Assembly: GCA_963971405.1 (NCBI GenBank)
Contig: OZ020486.1
Span: 38,897,419 to 38,961,418 of the forward strand
Reading direction: 5' to 3'
Source: Psococerastis gibbosa
Lineage: Eukaryota > Arthropoda > Insecta > Psocodea > Psocidae
DNA length: 64,000 nt
A program made the position numbers and the translations under genes. The notes beneath the pieces are model-generated. The model did not search any database and was not told the DNA's origin. It saw only the letters and a list, made by a program, of their open reading frames with translations. Of the stretch, positions 54,552 through 64,000 are shown piece by piece (position 1 is the first letter of the stretch; each line of letters starts with the position of its first letter).

Positions 54552-55057
54552 ATGGTGATAAATGATGAAATTCGCATACCAATCCATCAACAAGATATAC
54601 TTATTACTCTACCATGTGAAAGCCGACTGCATATTGAAGGTGTGCTGGAAAAAGGTGTGACAACAATTGCTTATCAAGGTGAAGACTGGCTTAGCGCTAA
54701 TGCTATGGCACACTTATTCTCCGAAATATGCTATGAACTCAATGGAATAACTGTTGATCATGTGCGAAACCCTGTGCGAATGATTTCTTCAAGTGAAAAA
54801 CCACGGTTTGCTATTATTGGCTTCCAAGCAGCACGAGCAGATGATATTTGAAAGACGCTACTGCCTTCGATCAATGTGCTGTACGACAAATGCAACTATT
54901 CCTCGGCTCAGAATGCTATCCATACCATCCGCTACAGGCGAACTTCAACAAAAAGGTTGTTGCTGAATTGTATGAACATTTTCTCAATTTCCGGAAACAA
55001 TACTACATGCAGGATGAAGCATCCCCGAACGTTTCCCGGGTCATTATCGCATTATAG
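54552..55057 (+). pseudogene. Double-jelly-roll major-capsid-like gene, degenerate
   Basis: The first piece (54552-54851) has 'EIRIPIHQQDILITLPCES', 'LHIEGVLEKG' and '..LFSEICYELNGITVDHVRNP'. This matches the N-terminal jelly-roll of the Polinton major capsid proteins (often annotated F54H12.2-like). It continues across a one-base phase/stop break into 'QLFLGSECYPYHPLQANFNK' and 'LYEHFLNFRKQYY', which belong to a later part of the family. The join near 'RNPVRMISSSEKPRFAIIG' skips sequence expected in between, so there is an internal deletion. The 3' end runs into repeats at about 55034. The family call is from motif memory. Confidence 0.7.
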
Positions 55058-55310
55058 ATATGTCTTAGGTTTAAAAGTTTGTTTTAAGTGATTGTATGTA
55101 AAGACATTGATTTCTTTTAAAATATGTGTATTATAAAATTTGTATATCATAAAATGGTTTACATTCGTTTAGCTCATGGTCATTATTGTATTATAGATAA
55201 GTCTTAGGCTTAAAAGCTTGTTTTAAGTGATTGTATGAAAAGACATTGATTTCTTTTAAAATATGTGTATTATAAAATTTGTATATCATAAAATGGTTTA
55301 CATTCATTTA
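55034..55310 (+). repeat. ~138-bp tandem duplication in the loop
   Basis: 'cattatcgcattatagatat' and 'gtcttaggtttaaaagtttg' through 'atatcataaaatggtttaca' is repeated with a few substitutions from about 55171. The start also matches 51608-51680 in the left arm ('cattatcgcattatagatat'). Confidence 0.85.
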
Positions 55311-55995
55311 CAATAGTTGATGTACAATACCAGTTAAAGGTACATATTCATATAAGCAGTCGCTGATGAGTAGACAGTCCCTTTATTTGCCATGCAGACA
55401 ACCCTTTATATATTGGAGTGCATAAGGTCGGTGGCCATTTCAGTCCCCCTCGCATTAAGATTATGACACATCGCTATTAATTCAGGTACGCCGATATAAT
55501 AAGTGCACTCAGCATCTTAAAAGAAATGTATTAATCCCACAATAGGTGTTCAATATACCCACCAGCCGTGTTTATAAAAATGAATTTTCAATAATCCCAA
55601 CTAAGTCTCAGTTTCTCACAATAGGTGTGCAATATACCAGGCAGTCGTGTTTTCTATGTTAGATTTAGTTACATTGGGCTAGGACAGGTTAAGTTATAAT
55701 ATTAGGCTAGGTTAAATTTTTATATCAAGTTAGGGTAGGTTACATTGGATTAGGATAGGCCAGATTAGGTTACATTGGGTTAGGTTAGCTGTTTACCTAG
55801 ATTAAATTCATCATTTTTTTTTAACAAAAATATTTTTTATATCAAATAAATATGATGTTAAGTTAGGTTACATTGAATTAGGATAGGTTAGATTAGGTTA
55901 CATTGGATTAGGATAGGCCAGATTAGGTTACATTGGGTTAGGTTAGCTGTTTACCTAGATTAAATTCATCATTTTTTTTTAACAAAAATATTTTT

Positions 55996-56174
55996 AGATC
56001 AAATAAATATGATGTTAAGTTAGGTTACATTGAATTAGGATAGGTTAGATTAGGTTACATTGGGTTAGGATAGGTTAAGTTAGCGGCTAACTCAACCTAT
56101 CCTAACCCAATGTAACCTAATCTAACCTATCCTAATTCAATGTAACCTAACTTAACATCATATTTATTTGATCT
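55996..56174. repeat. 179-bp palindrome abutting the right arm
   Basis: Near-perfect inverted repeat with a 1-bp centre at 56085, made of GGTTACATTGG-type repeats ('gataggttaagttagc' facing 'gctaactcaacctatc'). One mismatch was seen near the centre (56077/56093). Its right end coincides with the first base of the right arm. Confidence 0.88.
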
Positions 56175-56303
56175 ACCTTGATAAGCAATTGTTGTCACAC
56201 CTTTTTCCAGCACACCTTCAATATGCAGTCGGCTTTCACATGGTAGAGTAATAAGTATATCTTGTTGATGGATTGGTATGCGAATTTCATCATTTATCAC
56301 CAT
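56175..56303 (-). pseudogene. Capsid-like gene, N-terminal stub in right arm
   Basis: Inverse copy of 54552-54680 only (about 43 codons). It is cut exactly at the arm boundary. The rest of the gene exists only in the loop beside the left arm, so the palindrome breakpoint lies within this gene. Confidence 0.8.
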
Positions 56304-56329
56304 ACTTTTGTTCTCGAAATCATTACAAG

Positions 56330-57157
56330 CTAATTAAAATCGATAAAGGGTCGCATCCAAGCGCTTTGCTTAAAAGCTAAAATTTTATGTATACATTTTT
56401 AATTGTAATGCCAATTCTAAACATTGCTTCAAATTTCGATAATGTATTATATAGTTGTGTTTATCGTTTAAGTTGGGAATAAGCATTGAGATGGTGGATG
56501 TTAAAGATATATTATTTTCAGCGAGAAATTCCTTGCAATATGGAGAAATCATGTCTGAAGTTACAACACAATGTTCAGCTGCTAGTGGGTATTCATTATG
56601 TAAATCATGTAATTTTTGTGGATATTCCAAGTCCACATGTAATATGAACCCACCATCGTCCTCATTAGGTGCGAGCATTACATTAAAATTTTTTGATTTC
56701 TTCCTCCTCCATCCAGCGAAACCCACTAATATTTTCAGACAGCTCTGAAGAGCTAGCCCTGGTGCAGTGTACATGTGACAAATTTCGAGGTTATCGTTTT
56801 CAAAACATTAGGCTCTAAAGGCTTCAAAAACATCGCAAAAGAGAAGGGTGTTGTTTAATACATTCAAGTCTTGGTATTCTTCTAAATTCTTTATATCAAA
56901 AGCATTCCACACCTTTTGAGCATGTTCATATTTTTCTTGTGAAATCCACTCTTGAGTTAATTGACTAAAAATGCAATGATTGTAGGTAAGTGTTCCTCAT
57001 TAAATTGTGACTCGTGCGTTATATATTCATAGGGGAAGACACCCTTCCTCAACATCAAGTCTAATTTTTCATCCACAAAACATGTTTTCATAATTTTAAA
57101 TTTATTTTTATCCGCATCAACAAGATTTTTAACTACTGAATCTAATGAGGAGGCCAT
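56330..57157 (-). pseudogene. Polinton DNA polymerase B fragment, right arm
   Basis: Inverse copy of 53698-54525. The mirrored open pieces (66 and 129 residues) are identical, including the inactivating stops and the internal deletion. The duplication or gene conversion therefore came after the gene decayed. Confidence 0.85.
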
Positions 57158-57194
57158 AAATTGGTAAGTGTCTTAAAAGCATAACTCTCCAATA

Positions 57195-57360
57195 CTGAAG
57201 GCTATATATTCTTCCATAGTTTTAGCTATACTGGACTTGGTGTTGGTCGCAATCTTCAGATCCCCAATCATAACACTACCCTTTTCACACATTCTCACAT
57301 TTACCTATCAGTTCCATTATATAACAGCCTTCCTGAGTTCATAAAAAAAAAATCTACATC
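57195..57360 (+). pseudogene. Second LINE C-terminal tail, right arm
   Basis: Inverse duplicate of 53495-53660. Confidence 0.7.
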
Positions 57361-57639
57361 AAAAAAAAAAAAAATTCATTAGTAAAATTAGCTTTCATCT
57401 GTCCCAAAATCAACTAAGAAATCTTCCAGCAATAGTGCGTTAGCATAACAACCCCGGATTCAACAGAGTGATAAACCATCTTAGTATATGATCTTACTTA
57501 TTTCCTTACTTAGTGATGTTACTTAGAGTCTACATAAAATTAATTATTATCGATAAAGTTTTAGCTTAGTTATTATAGTATTAAGGGGTCCCCAGCACGG
57601 GAGAAATCCTTTGGGCCACCCCTACCTCATTATATTGGT

Positions 57640-58371
57640 GTGCATGTATATGTATTATTGAAGGAACGAAATACATTATTCTATTCTTCTATTCTATTCT
57701 ATCTCAGTTTAATACTCCATAATAATTGCAACCTTAATCCATGCACATGTCAGATAATCGCAAAAGCAAATACTATTAAATATTTAGGCGTTACCATTGA
57801 TAATCATCTCAAGTGGTATGAACAAATCCTCCTAACATCAAAACGAATTAGAAGAACCTATAACAAATTAAGGATGCTAAGGTGTACACTTAACGTTGAC
57901 ACTCTGTAAGGTAAGTTTATCATGCTTTAGTCCAATCAATTTTCCAATATAACATATTAGCCTGGGGTGGTGCTCACTCTTCCCATATATGCTCCCTAGA
58001 AACTGATGTAAGAATAGCCATCAGGGTAGCTATAGGGAAGCCTCGCCGCTACCCTTCAAATCTTCTTTTTCAGGAATTCAATGCCCTCCCATTGCCATTG
58101 CTATGTGCAAAACAACTTCTACTTTTTCAATTTAAAAAGGGCAAAAACCATTCTTGGGCAAGGTGATTTCGTCCATCATAACATTATTACCAGACTTGGT
58201 ACCGGACGCAACCTAAAAACTTTGAAACCGAATACGGAACACTTTATGCATTCGCATATTATGTATAAGTCTATTCCATTGTACAATTCCCTACCGGATA
58301 ACATAAAGGACTCCGTCAGCATAACAAGTTTCAAGACACATAAAATACCTAATTTCTTCCAACCCCAATAA
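57640..58371 (+). pseudogene. LINE RT C-terminal region, right arm
   Basis: Inverse duplicate of 52484-53215 with identical translation and the same frameshift position. Confidence 0.85.
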
Positions 58372-58894
58372 CATCACGTCCCTACTTAGCAACTAGACTT
58401 AATGAAAATTGGGATACATACTGTAAAGTGGATGTTCTCTCAGTGTCGATTGTCAACCAATATTTTATTATTAGCCTACATAACTTCAGTTATCTGCCTG
58501 CACAATTGTTTTTCTATTAACGTTTAAAAAAATTTTTTTTTACTTAATTCGTACATTTTTTCTTTACTTGTATTTGCAATTGTAATGTTCACTTTTGCTT
58601 TTAAAGGGCCCCCCTCCCCTACCATTTTTAATATTGTAAATGTTGTTTGTTTATTTGTTGATATTTTATTGTGGAGTCATCAGTGAGGAGAAGTTGTTCG
58701 TTTTTAGCACGAAACCATGCTTCAGTATAGTTTTTATCATTGCCGGGTGCAACTGATGCAAAAACAAAAATCACTTAGCTTACAATGGACCCCCTGGTGT
58801 GATGGGTGTACTGAGTGCACCTGGTGATTCTCAACAGGTTTGAATCTGCACACGGTTATCTGTTTACTAAATCAATACTTCCCTTAAACCTGTG

Positions 58895-59137
58895 CGTTGG
58901 ATAGATTTATTAATTGCCCAGCACGGGACTTGTCCTTTATACCATTTAATCACTTTAAAAAGTTTTATGTTTTCAGTTGTAATTGAATCAACCTCACCTT
59001 CCATATTATGTAAATATACAACGGGATCATGACGTATGGTTATGTTTTTATAATTGTATTATTTTACAACACCATCTAGAGCTATAGATGTTTTGCATAC
59101 AAAGTTCCCCTCGTTAGATAGTGCTCCTCCGCTCATA
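58895..59137 (-). pseudogene. Unassigned protein-coding remnant, right arm
   Basis: Inverse copy of 51718-51960 with the same internal stop. Function unknown. Confidence 0.4.
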
Positions 59138-59894
59138 ATTGTGCAATTATTATTATGATCAGTAAAATCTTCCCTCATAAACAATGTCTTTACATACAAA
59201 CACTTAAAACAAACTTTTAAACCTAAGACATATCTATAATGCGATAATGACCATGCTTCAACCTAAGTGTTGGATAGATTTACGAAAACAAAAATCACTT
59301 TAGCTTACAATGGACTGTCAGCGAGGGGTAGATTTATTAATGGCTTGTTTGTGGCTAACTCAACCTATCCTTACCCAATGTAACCTAATCTAACCTATCC
59401 TAATTCAATGTAACCTAACTTAACATCATATTTATTTGATATAAAAATATTTTTGTTAAAAAAATGATGAATTTAATCTAGGTAAACAGCTAACCTAACC
59501 CAATGTAACCTAATCTGGCCTATCCTAATCCAATGTAACCTACCCTAACTTGATATAAAAATTTAACCTAGTCTAATATTATAACTTAACCTGTCCTAGC
59601 CCAATGTAACTAAATCTAACATAGAAAACACGACTGCCTGGTATATTGCACACCCATTGTGAGAAACTGAGACTTAGTTGGGATTATTGAAAATTCATTT
59701 TTATAAACATGGCTGGTGGGTATATTGAACACCTATTGTGGGATTAATACATTTCTTTTAAGATACTGAGTGCAACGCCGAGTCCCACCCTTACCGTCTA
59801 TCATTCGTGGGTAGTCCACTGTTTCAAATTAGGTAATTAATATGTGCATTATTCAATGGCGCTCACCCTCACTGGTCTATCTATCCCTGTCTCC

Positions 59895-60890
59895 CATTAG
59901 CTCAAGCGTGTTCGTCGATGTAAATGTAGCTGATAAAAAAATTAATAAGAAAAAACTTATATTAATTTATTTTAAGGTTTTTAAATACTATGGGTGTCTA
60001 TATTTAGCTTATCTTTACTCAATGTAGTGTACTAAACATTATGCATTAGCTCAAGCGTGTTCATCGATGTAAATGTAGCTGATAAAAAAAAATAATAATA
60101 ATAAGAAAAAAAACTTATATTAACTTATTTTAAGGTTTTTAAATACTATGGGTGTCTATATTTAGCTTATCTTTACTCAATGTAGTGTACTTAACATTAT
60201 GCATTAGCTCAAGCGTGGTCATCGATGTAAATTTAGCTGATAATAAATAATTAAGAAAAAACTTATATTAATTTATTTTACGGTCTTTAAATACTATGGG
60301 TGTCTATATTTAGCTTATGTTTACTCAATGTAGTGTACTAAACATTATGCATTAGCTCAAGCGTGTTCATCGATGTAAATATTGCTGATAAAAATTAATA
60401 AGAAAAAAACTTATATTAATTTATTTAACGGTCTTCAAATACTATGGGTGTCTATATTTAGCTTATGTTTACTTAATGTAGTGTACTTAACATTATTAAT
60501 TAGCACAATCGTGTTCACCGATGTAAATTTATCTGATAATAAATAATTAAGAAAAAAACTTATATTAATTTATTTTACGGTCTTTAAATACTATGGGTGT
60601 CTATATTTAGCTTATCTTTACTCAATGTAGTGTACTTAACATTATGCATTAGCTCAAGCGTGGTCATCGATGTAAATTTAGTTGATAATAAATAATTAAG
60701 AAAAAACTTATATTAATTTATTTTACGGTCTTTAAATACTATGGGTGTCTATATTTAGCTTATGTTTACTCAATGTAGTGTACTAAACATTATGCATTAG
60801 CTCAAGCGTGTTCATCGATGTAAATATAGCTGATAAAAAAAAAATTTATATTAATTTATTTTAAGGTTTTTAAATACTACGGGTGTCTAT
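59895..60890. repeat. ~148-bp tandem array, right arm
   Basis: Mirror of the left-arm array, with the same unit order and the same unit-specific variants. It extends slightly further outward ('atttagcttatgtttacc' at 60890-60907), a piece missing in the left arm. Confidence 0.95.
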
Positions 60891-61001
60891 ATTTAGCTTA
60901 TGTTTACCTGGGTTATAAAAAAAAAAAACAATCATAGTGCCATAGAAAGACCACCCACGAAGAAGAAAGAAGAAGAAAGAAATGTTTTAATTCAATTAAC
61001 A

Positions 61002-61048
<47 letters not shown>

Positions 61049-61348
61049 GTATCTCACAAATTAGTAATTATAAAAATAAAAATAAAAACAATCATAGTGC
61101 CATAGAAAGACCACCCACGGGTCTCGACGGGGGGGGGGGGGGGGGGATAAGCGCCAGAACCTCAGACCACCCACGAGGGGTAGCATGACGGGGGGTGGGG
61201 TAGATGGGGTAGCTCGACGGGGGGTGGGGTAAGCGCCAGAAACTCAGACCACCCACGAGGGGTAGCATGACGGGGGGTGGGGTAGATGGGGTAGCTCGAC
61301 GGGGGGTGGGGTAAGCGCCAGAAACCCCCTTTCTATACTACTGGTACT

Positions 61349-61848
61349 CCACCAGTCCTCAGACCTCAGAGAACTTCACACCCAACCTTTTTTAATAAAA
61401 CCACACAATCCGCCTGCTCTATTTAAAAAGCAGAAGAAGAACCGCCATTCCTCAAGTTGGCGCGACCGTTTCAAGTGATTAACAAGGCACCTCGAGGCTA
61501 GTTTCTTCAGAGAATCATTCATTACATTGGAAAGAAGACGCTAAGGAGGTCCGGAGAGACAGGTTCAACCTTAAGGGCACAGCAAAAGGAAACTGAGCCT
61601 AATTAAACCTACGTAGAAAAAATGGCCGATTACCTCCGCTCGGAGCTCGCGGAAAAAATTAATGAATAGCTTGTTTTTATTAATTTAATACTCTTGGGGG
61701 GATTCGTAATAGTCGTTTTGTCGCTGTGTTGATTTGCACAGTCATTGATGGTCAGATTGGGATCTAGATTTCATCATGTAATGCCTGCGTCTGTCGTGTC
61801 TTAATCTGCTGGTCTAGTATTTCAAGTATGCCATTGTCCGCTGATTGG
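61349..61848. other. Right flank of the Polinton; repeat fragment, no gene
   Basis: 61475-61560 matches 48050-48135 (see there). The rest is unique-looking with no domain. Confidence 0.5.
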
Positions 61849-61849
61849 T

Positions 61850-62180
61850 CCTTTCAACGGTCCTAAAGCGCTCTGTAATGAAATTTAAAATGGTTCGGAC
61901 GGGTGACAGGCCGGGGCGTCTGAAGGTGCCGGATGTTGCTGTGGCACGTGGCCTGAAATTTTCAAGTGATTTGTCGTTGTTATTGTCATAGGACAGAGAG
62001 TTGGTTCTTGAAATTAAAGCAACGCGGAAGTACTGCAGACGATACCTCAGGACAGGAGAGGGCAGACCGAGGAAGCGGTGACAGGACGAGGAGTCCGAGA
62101 GGGATTTGAGAGAGCTCGACGTCCTTGGTTGGCAAGACTATCTGTTTTTATGGGATAGTTTGGAAAAGCGGGGAAGCCAC
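61850..62180 (+). pseudogene. LINE RT C-terminal tail fragment
   Basis: A frame near 62030-62170 reads 'RYLRTGEGRPRKR', a stop, then 'ERDLRELDVLGWQDYLF', the 'G.GRPRKRWQ.E..RDLREL.V..W' tail of arthropod LINEs. Upstream sequence (61850-61990) may be part of the same element but has no clear motif. Confidence 0.7.
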
Positions 62181-62322
62181 TTTTAAGCCTAATTGACAAT
62201 GTCGGTCTTACTGGTAATTTAGAGTCATGGTCTTTTGTCGAGACTTTTGTATGTAACATCAGTTTTCAAAAGGACTTGATTAGAGGCCAATACCGAGACC
62301 GAGCAAGGGTGAATACTAGCAG

Positions 62323-62500
62323 GCGCGGATCTAGAATGAGACCAAGGAGGGGCTAAGATTAAATACTATTTTTTTTTGAAAAGTAGGGCTGAAATATTGG
62401 GGTTCTACGCATTTTCAGAGCAATAAGGGTTCTATATTATAGATAATTAATACAACCGAACACAAGGGGGTCCCGGGAGAAAGTTGGTGAAAAATAAATT
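62323..62500. mobile_element. hAT-like MITE fragment, relative of 25622-25892
   Basis: 'caggcgcggatctagaatga' and 'gaccaaggaggggctaagat' then 'attttcagagcaataagggt' match the left two-thirds of the 25.6-kb element. The right terminus is absent; it ends near SINE D. Confidence 0.75.
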
Positions 62501-62524
62501 TTTAATTTTTAAAAATAATTGCAT

Positions 62525-62875
62525 GTTAAGAACCTGCCAACGGCCTTACCATGTTGATTCCATTAGAGCAGAGCATGCTTCAAACTGCGGCAACTTGGTA
62601 GTGTGCACAGCGTTGGCAGGGGAACCTGGTGGGACATGATAACGCGCTTAGGCAGTATAAGTCGAGTCCTGGTCACCTCCGATTTAATCGTGTGACTTTA
62701 CCATGTTCCCCAAGTGGTTCGGAATCCACTATAATCAGGAGGTCCACCCTGTTAGTCACTCCCCTTTCCCCGAGGTGAAAGAGTCTGCCCTTAGGGTGCC
62801 TCAAGTTAACAAACACCCGCCAGGCTGACAGGGTTGCTTAAAGCAGAAATGCTGAAACCAGGCGTTAGAAACAAC
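62525..62875 (+). mobile_element. SINE-like family D
   Basis: Collinear with 44975-45345 ('ccaacggccttaccatgttg', 'ggaacctggtgggacatgat', 'gtggttcggaatccactata'), with short deletions near 62757 and 62815. It ends at 'gaaacaacagaa' with little of the (AAC)n tail left. Confidence 0.8.
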
Positions 62876-62934
62876 AGAACCTGTTGTAAGTGCGGAGGGG
62901 GAGGGCTTACAAATTGAAATATCTAGAAGCCGCT

Positions 62935-63305
62935 TGGTGTGCTATGTGAAGGAGTTGGTATGGTTCGTATTGAGCCGCAAGAAGAAAAAGGAAAGACGTT
63001 TTACCAGCAGAAAAAGACTATCCTGAAGTAAATATTGTTTTAGCTTTTTAATTTTGTTATCTTGTAGCTTTTTATTTAACACACTTTTTTGTATGTAACC
63101 TTTTAGTTTTGTTTTAATTTTTGGTTTTATTAGTGAAACTTTCCACATTTTAAGTACACATTAGGCACGACTGAATAATTTAAGTTTGTAATTGTATATT
63201 TTAATTGTATCCCGGCAACACAAGTCCTCTTGAGGAACTTAGGGCCGGGATAACTAATGGTGTTTTTTAATTGTAGTGTTTTTCAAATAAATATTCATTC
63301 ATTCA
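62935..63305 (+). repeat. Probable LINE 3' end
   Basis: Ends with 'gtgtttttcaaataaatatt' followed by 'cattcattca', an AATAAA-like signal plus ATTC-type tail as in CR1/L2-like 3' ends. The hairpin 'tcccggc..gccggga' at 63210-63251 lies upstream. No coding part is readable. Confidence 0.5.
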
Positions 63306-63401
63306 AATGCTTAGAAGCGGTTCCAGGTTAGTTCGGGAGAGAAACCAGACAACACTGAAAGGTCAGAAAATAATCCCTTACATGGTTATTTTGTTAATAG
63401 A

Positions 63402-63798
63402 CTTAAGGTTGAGTGTTCAAAATGTTTTGTAAACAAGAAATTATCGTACTTTTTGGACGAAATTAATTAATTGCTCGTTCCACAGCCACTAAGATATAAA
63501 AGGGAACAGATGAAAAAATCTTAAAAAATACGAGCTTTCTGTGAAAGCTGTCTATTTCCCTTACAGATTTACAACTGTGCTACAAAATGGGTTTAAGGCT
63601 CTTTATCCAATTTTTTTAAGGTAATAATATTTCAGTTCAGAAAATATAAACTTCCTGCGATAACTTGGATTTTTTATGAGCTTTTTATCTTTTCACTTTG
63701 TTATCATTGTATCTGTGGAATGAGCAATAAATTATTTTCGTCAAAAAAGCAGCAAAATTTCTTGTTTACAAAACATTTTGAACACTCAGCCTTAAAAA
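63402..63798. mobile_element. Long-TIR MITE bounded by TTAA
   Basis: The left arm 'ttaaggttgagtgttcaaaa', 'tgttttgtaaacaagaaatt' and 'ttaattgctcgttccacag' is matched by the right arm 'ctgtggaatgagcaataaat', 'aaatttcttgtttacaaaac' and 'attttgaacactcagcctta'. TIRs are about 85-90 bp. TTAA sits at both outer edges, consistent with a piggyBac-like TTAA duplication but not proof. A relative is at 14258-14620. Confidence 0.78.
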
Positions 63799-63799
63799 T

Positions 63800-64000
63800 T
63801 TAATCAGTTTACATTTAAGTTACGATAGGTCCATAGACTTTATTACTATAATTACCTATAAAGACAATACACACTTCAAAGTGGCCATGAGGGAGCCTAT
63901 TGTAAAACGAAAACCGGTAATGGACCTGTAGCAGCACAGTGCCGTCCGTGTTGCCTCATGGCCTTATGGCAATATTTGGCAGCTGTGCTGTCAATTTTCA
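63800..64000. other. No gene recognised; window edge
   Basis: Unique-looking sequence running off the window. Confidence 0.4.

Larger units (their letters stand above)
49440..54680 (+). repeat. Left giant TIR arm
   Basis: Pairs with 56175-61342. Over about 50830-54680 the paired coordinates sum to a constant 110855, so there is no net indel over ~3.85 kb, and all mirrored reading frames compared translate identically. Towards the outer end the arms drift (net 73 bp difference) in the 148-bp array edge, T/A tracts and G/C-rich subterminal repeats. The inner boundary is sharp, at 'ttatcaaggt' (54680). Confidence 0.92.
54681..56174. other. Loop of the fold-back Polinton
   Basis: 1494 bp not mirrored between the arms. 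In order: the remainder of the capsid-like gene; a ~138-bp tandem duplication (55034-55310); spacer; a second copy of the arm segment 51080-51500 (from 'cactcagcatcttaaaagaa', 55504) with extra GGTTACATTGG repeats; and a 179-bp palindrome (55996-56174). Confidence 0.85.
56175..61342 (-). repeat. Right giant TIR arm
   Basis: Inverse of the left arm, starting at 'accttgataa' (56175), immediately after a small local palindrome. The outer 250 bp carry variant copies of 'gaccacccacgaggggtagc' and an A tract at 61003-61046, where the left arm has a T-rich tract with different interruptions. Confidence 0.92.
49434..61348. mobile_element. Fold-back (giant-TIR) Polinton/Maverick derivative with 6-bp target duplication
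   Basis: The element is 49440-61342 (11,903 bp). It starts AGTAGAGTAGAAAGGGGG and ends with the near-complement ..CTATACTACT. GGTACT at 49434-49439 and 61343-61348 is a perfect 6-bp direct duplication. A 6-bp duplication and AG..CT ends are hallmarks of Polintons, and the decayed polymerase B and capsid-like genes inside agree. Ordinary Polintons have TIRs of about 0.1-1 kb and 15-20 kb total. Here the inverted arms are 5241 and 5168 bp with a 1494-bp loop. Integrase, packaging ATPase and protease were not recognised, so it is non-autonomous. Confidence 0.92.

Noticed and set aside
49440-61342. Palindrome as a pure assembly or sequencing fold-back artefact
   Set aside because: A perfect 6-bp target duplication at both outer ends, arm ends that differ, and a structured loop are hard to get from a chimera. 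It remains to be verified with spanning reads.
49440-61342. Autonomous Polinton
   Set aside because: Polymerase and capsid-like genes are broken, and no integrase, ATPase or protease was recognised.

Overview
This window looks like repeat-dense intergenic DNA from an animal genome, most likely an arthropod. The evidence is AT-rich sequence, tRNA-derived SINEs, many decayed non-LTR retrotransposon tails, hAT-like and Harbinger-like MITEs, and a Polinton/Maverick relic. I could not fix the species. I found no convincing host protein-coding gene, rRNA or functional tRNA gene. Nearly every readable protein fragment comes from a transposable element.

Layout. From 1 to about 49.4 kb is a mosaic of short repeats. 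An unclassified repeat with a CTGT-rich internal tract lies at 1-1010, 15.0 kb and 22.7-23.5 kb. Four SINE-like families are present: A (tRNA-Glu-like head), B (A-rich tail), C, and D ((AAC)n tail). C-terminal tails of LINE reverse transcriptases recur in both orientations (3.4, 4.7, 5.0, 19.5, 21.6, 28.2, 32.8, 38.1, 38.8 and 61.9 kb). hAT-type MITEs with 8-bp target duplications and long G/C homopolymer runs occur at 4.2, 32.3, 37.4 and 48.8 kb. Palindromic Harbinger-like MITEs with TAA/TTA duplications occur at 20.5, 43.6 (one nested inside another) and 48.3 kb, with related palindromes at 9.8 and 41.8 kb. The stretches 29.1-29.4 and 30.8-31.1 kb look less repetitive, are relatively GC-rich and carry nuclear-receptor DR1-like motifs.

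The main feature is 49440-61342. It is an 11.9-kb element flanked by a perfect 6-bp target duplication (GGTACT) and starting AG / ending CT, which is the Polinton signature. It is not a normal Polinton. It is a giant fold-back: arms 49440-54680 and 56175-61342 are inverted copies around a 1.5-kb loop. Both arms carry the same decayed protein-primed-type DNA polymerase B fragment, the same two LINE tails, the same unassigned reading-frame remnant and the same seven-copy array of a ~148-bp repeat. The loop carries most of a degenerate double-jelly-roll major-capsid-like gene and a smaller 179-bp palindrome that abuts the right arm.

How it fits together. The arms share their stops, deletions and LINE insertions, so the inversion-duplication (or its homogenisation) came after the genes had died. 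The element cannot encode its own mobility. If it moved in this form, the machinery came from elsewhere. If transcribed across, it would give a hairpin RNA with arms of about 5 kb. The rest of the window, 61.35-64 kb, returns to SINE, LINE and TIR-element debris.
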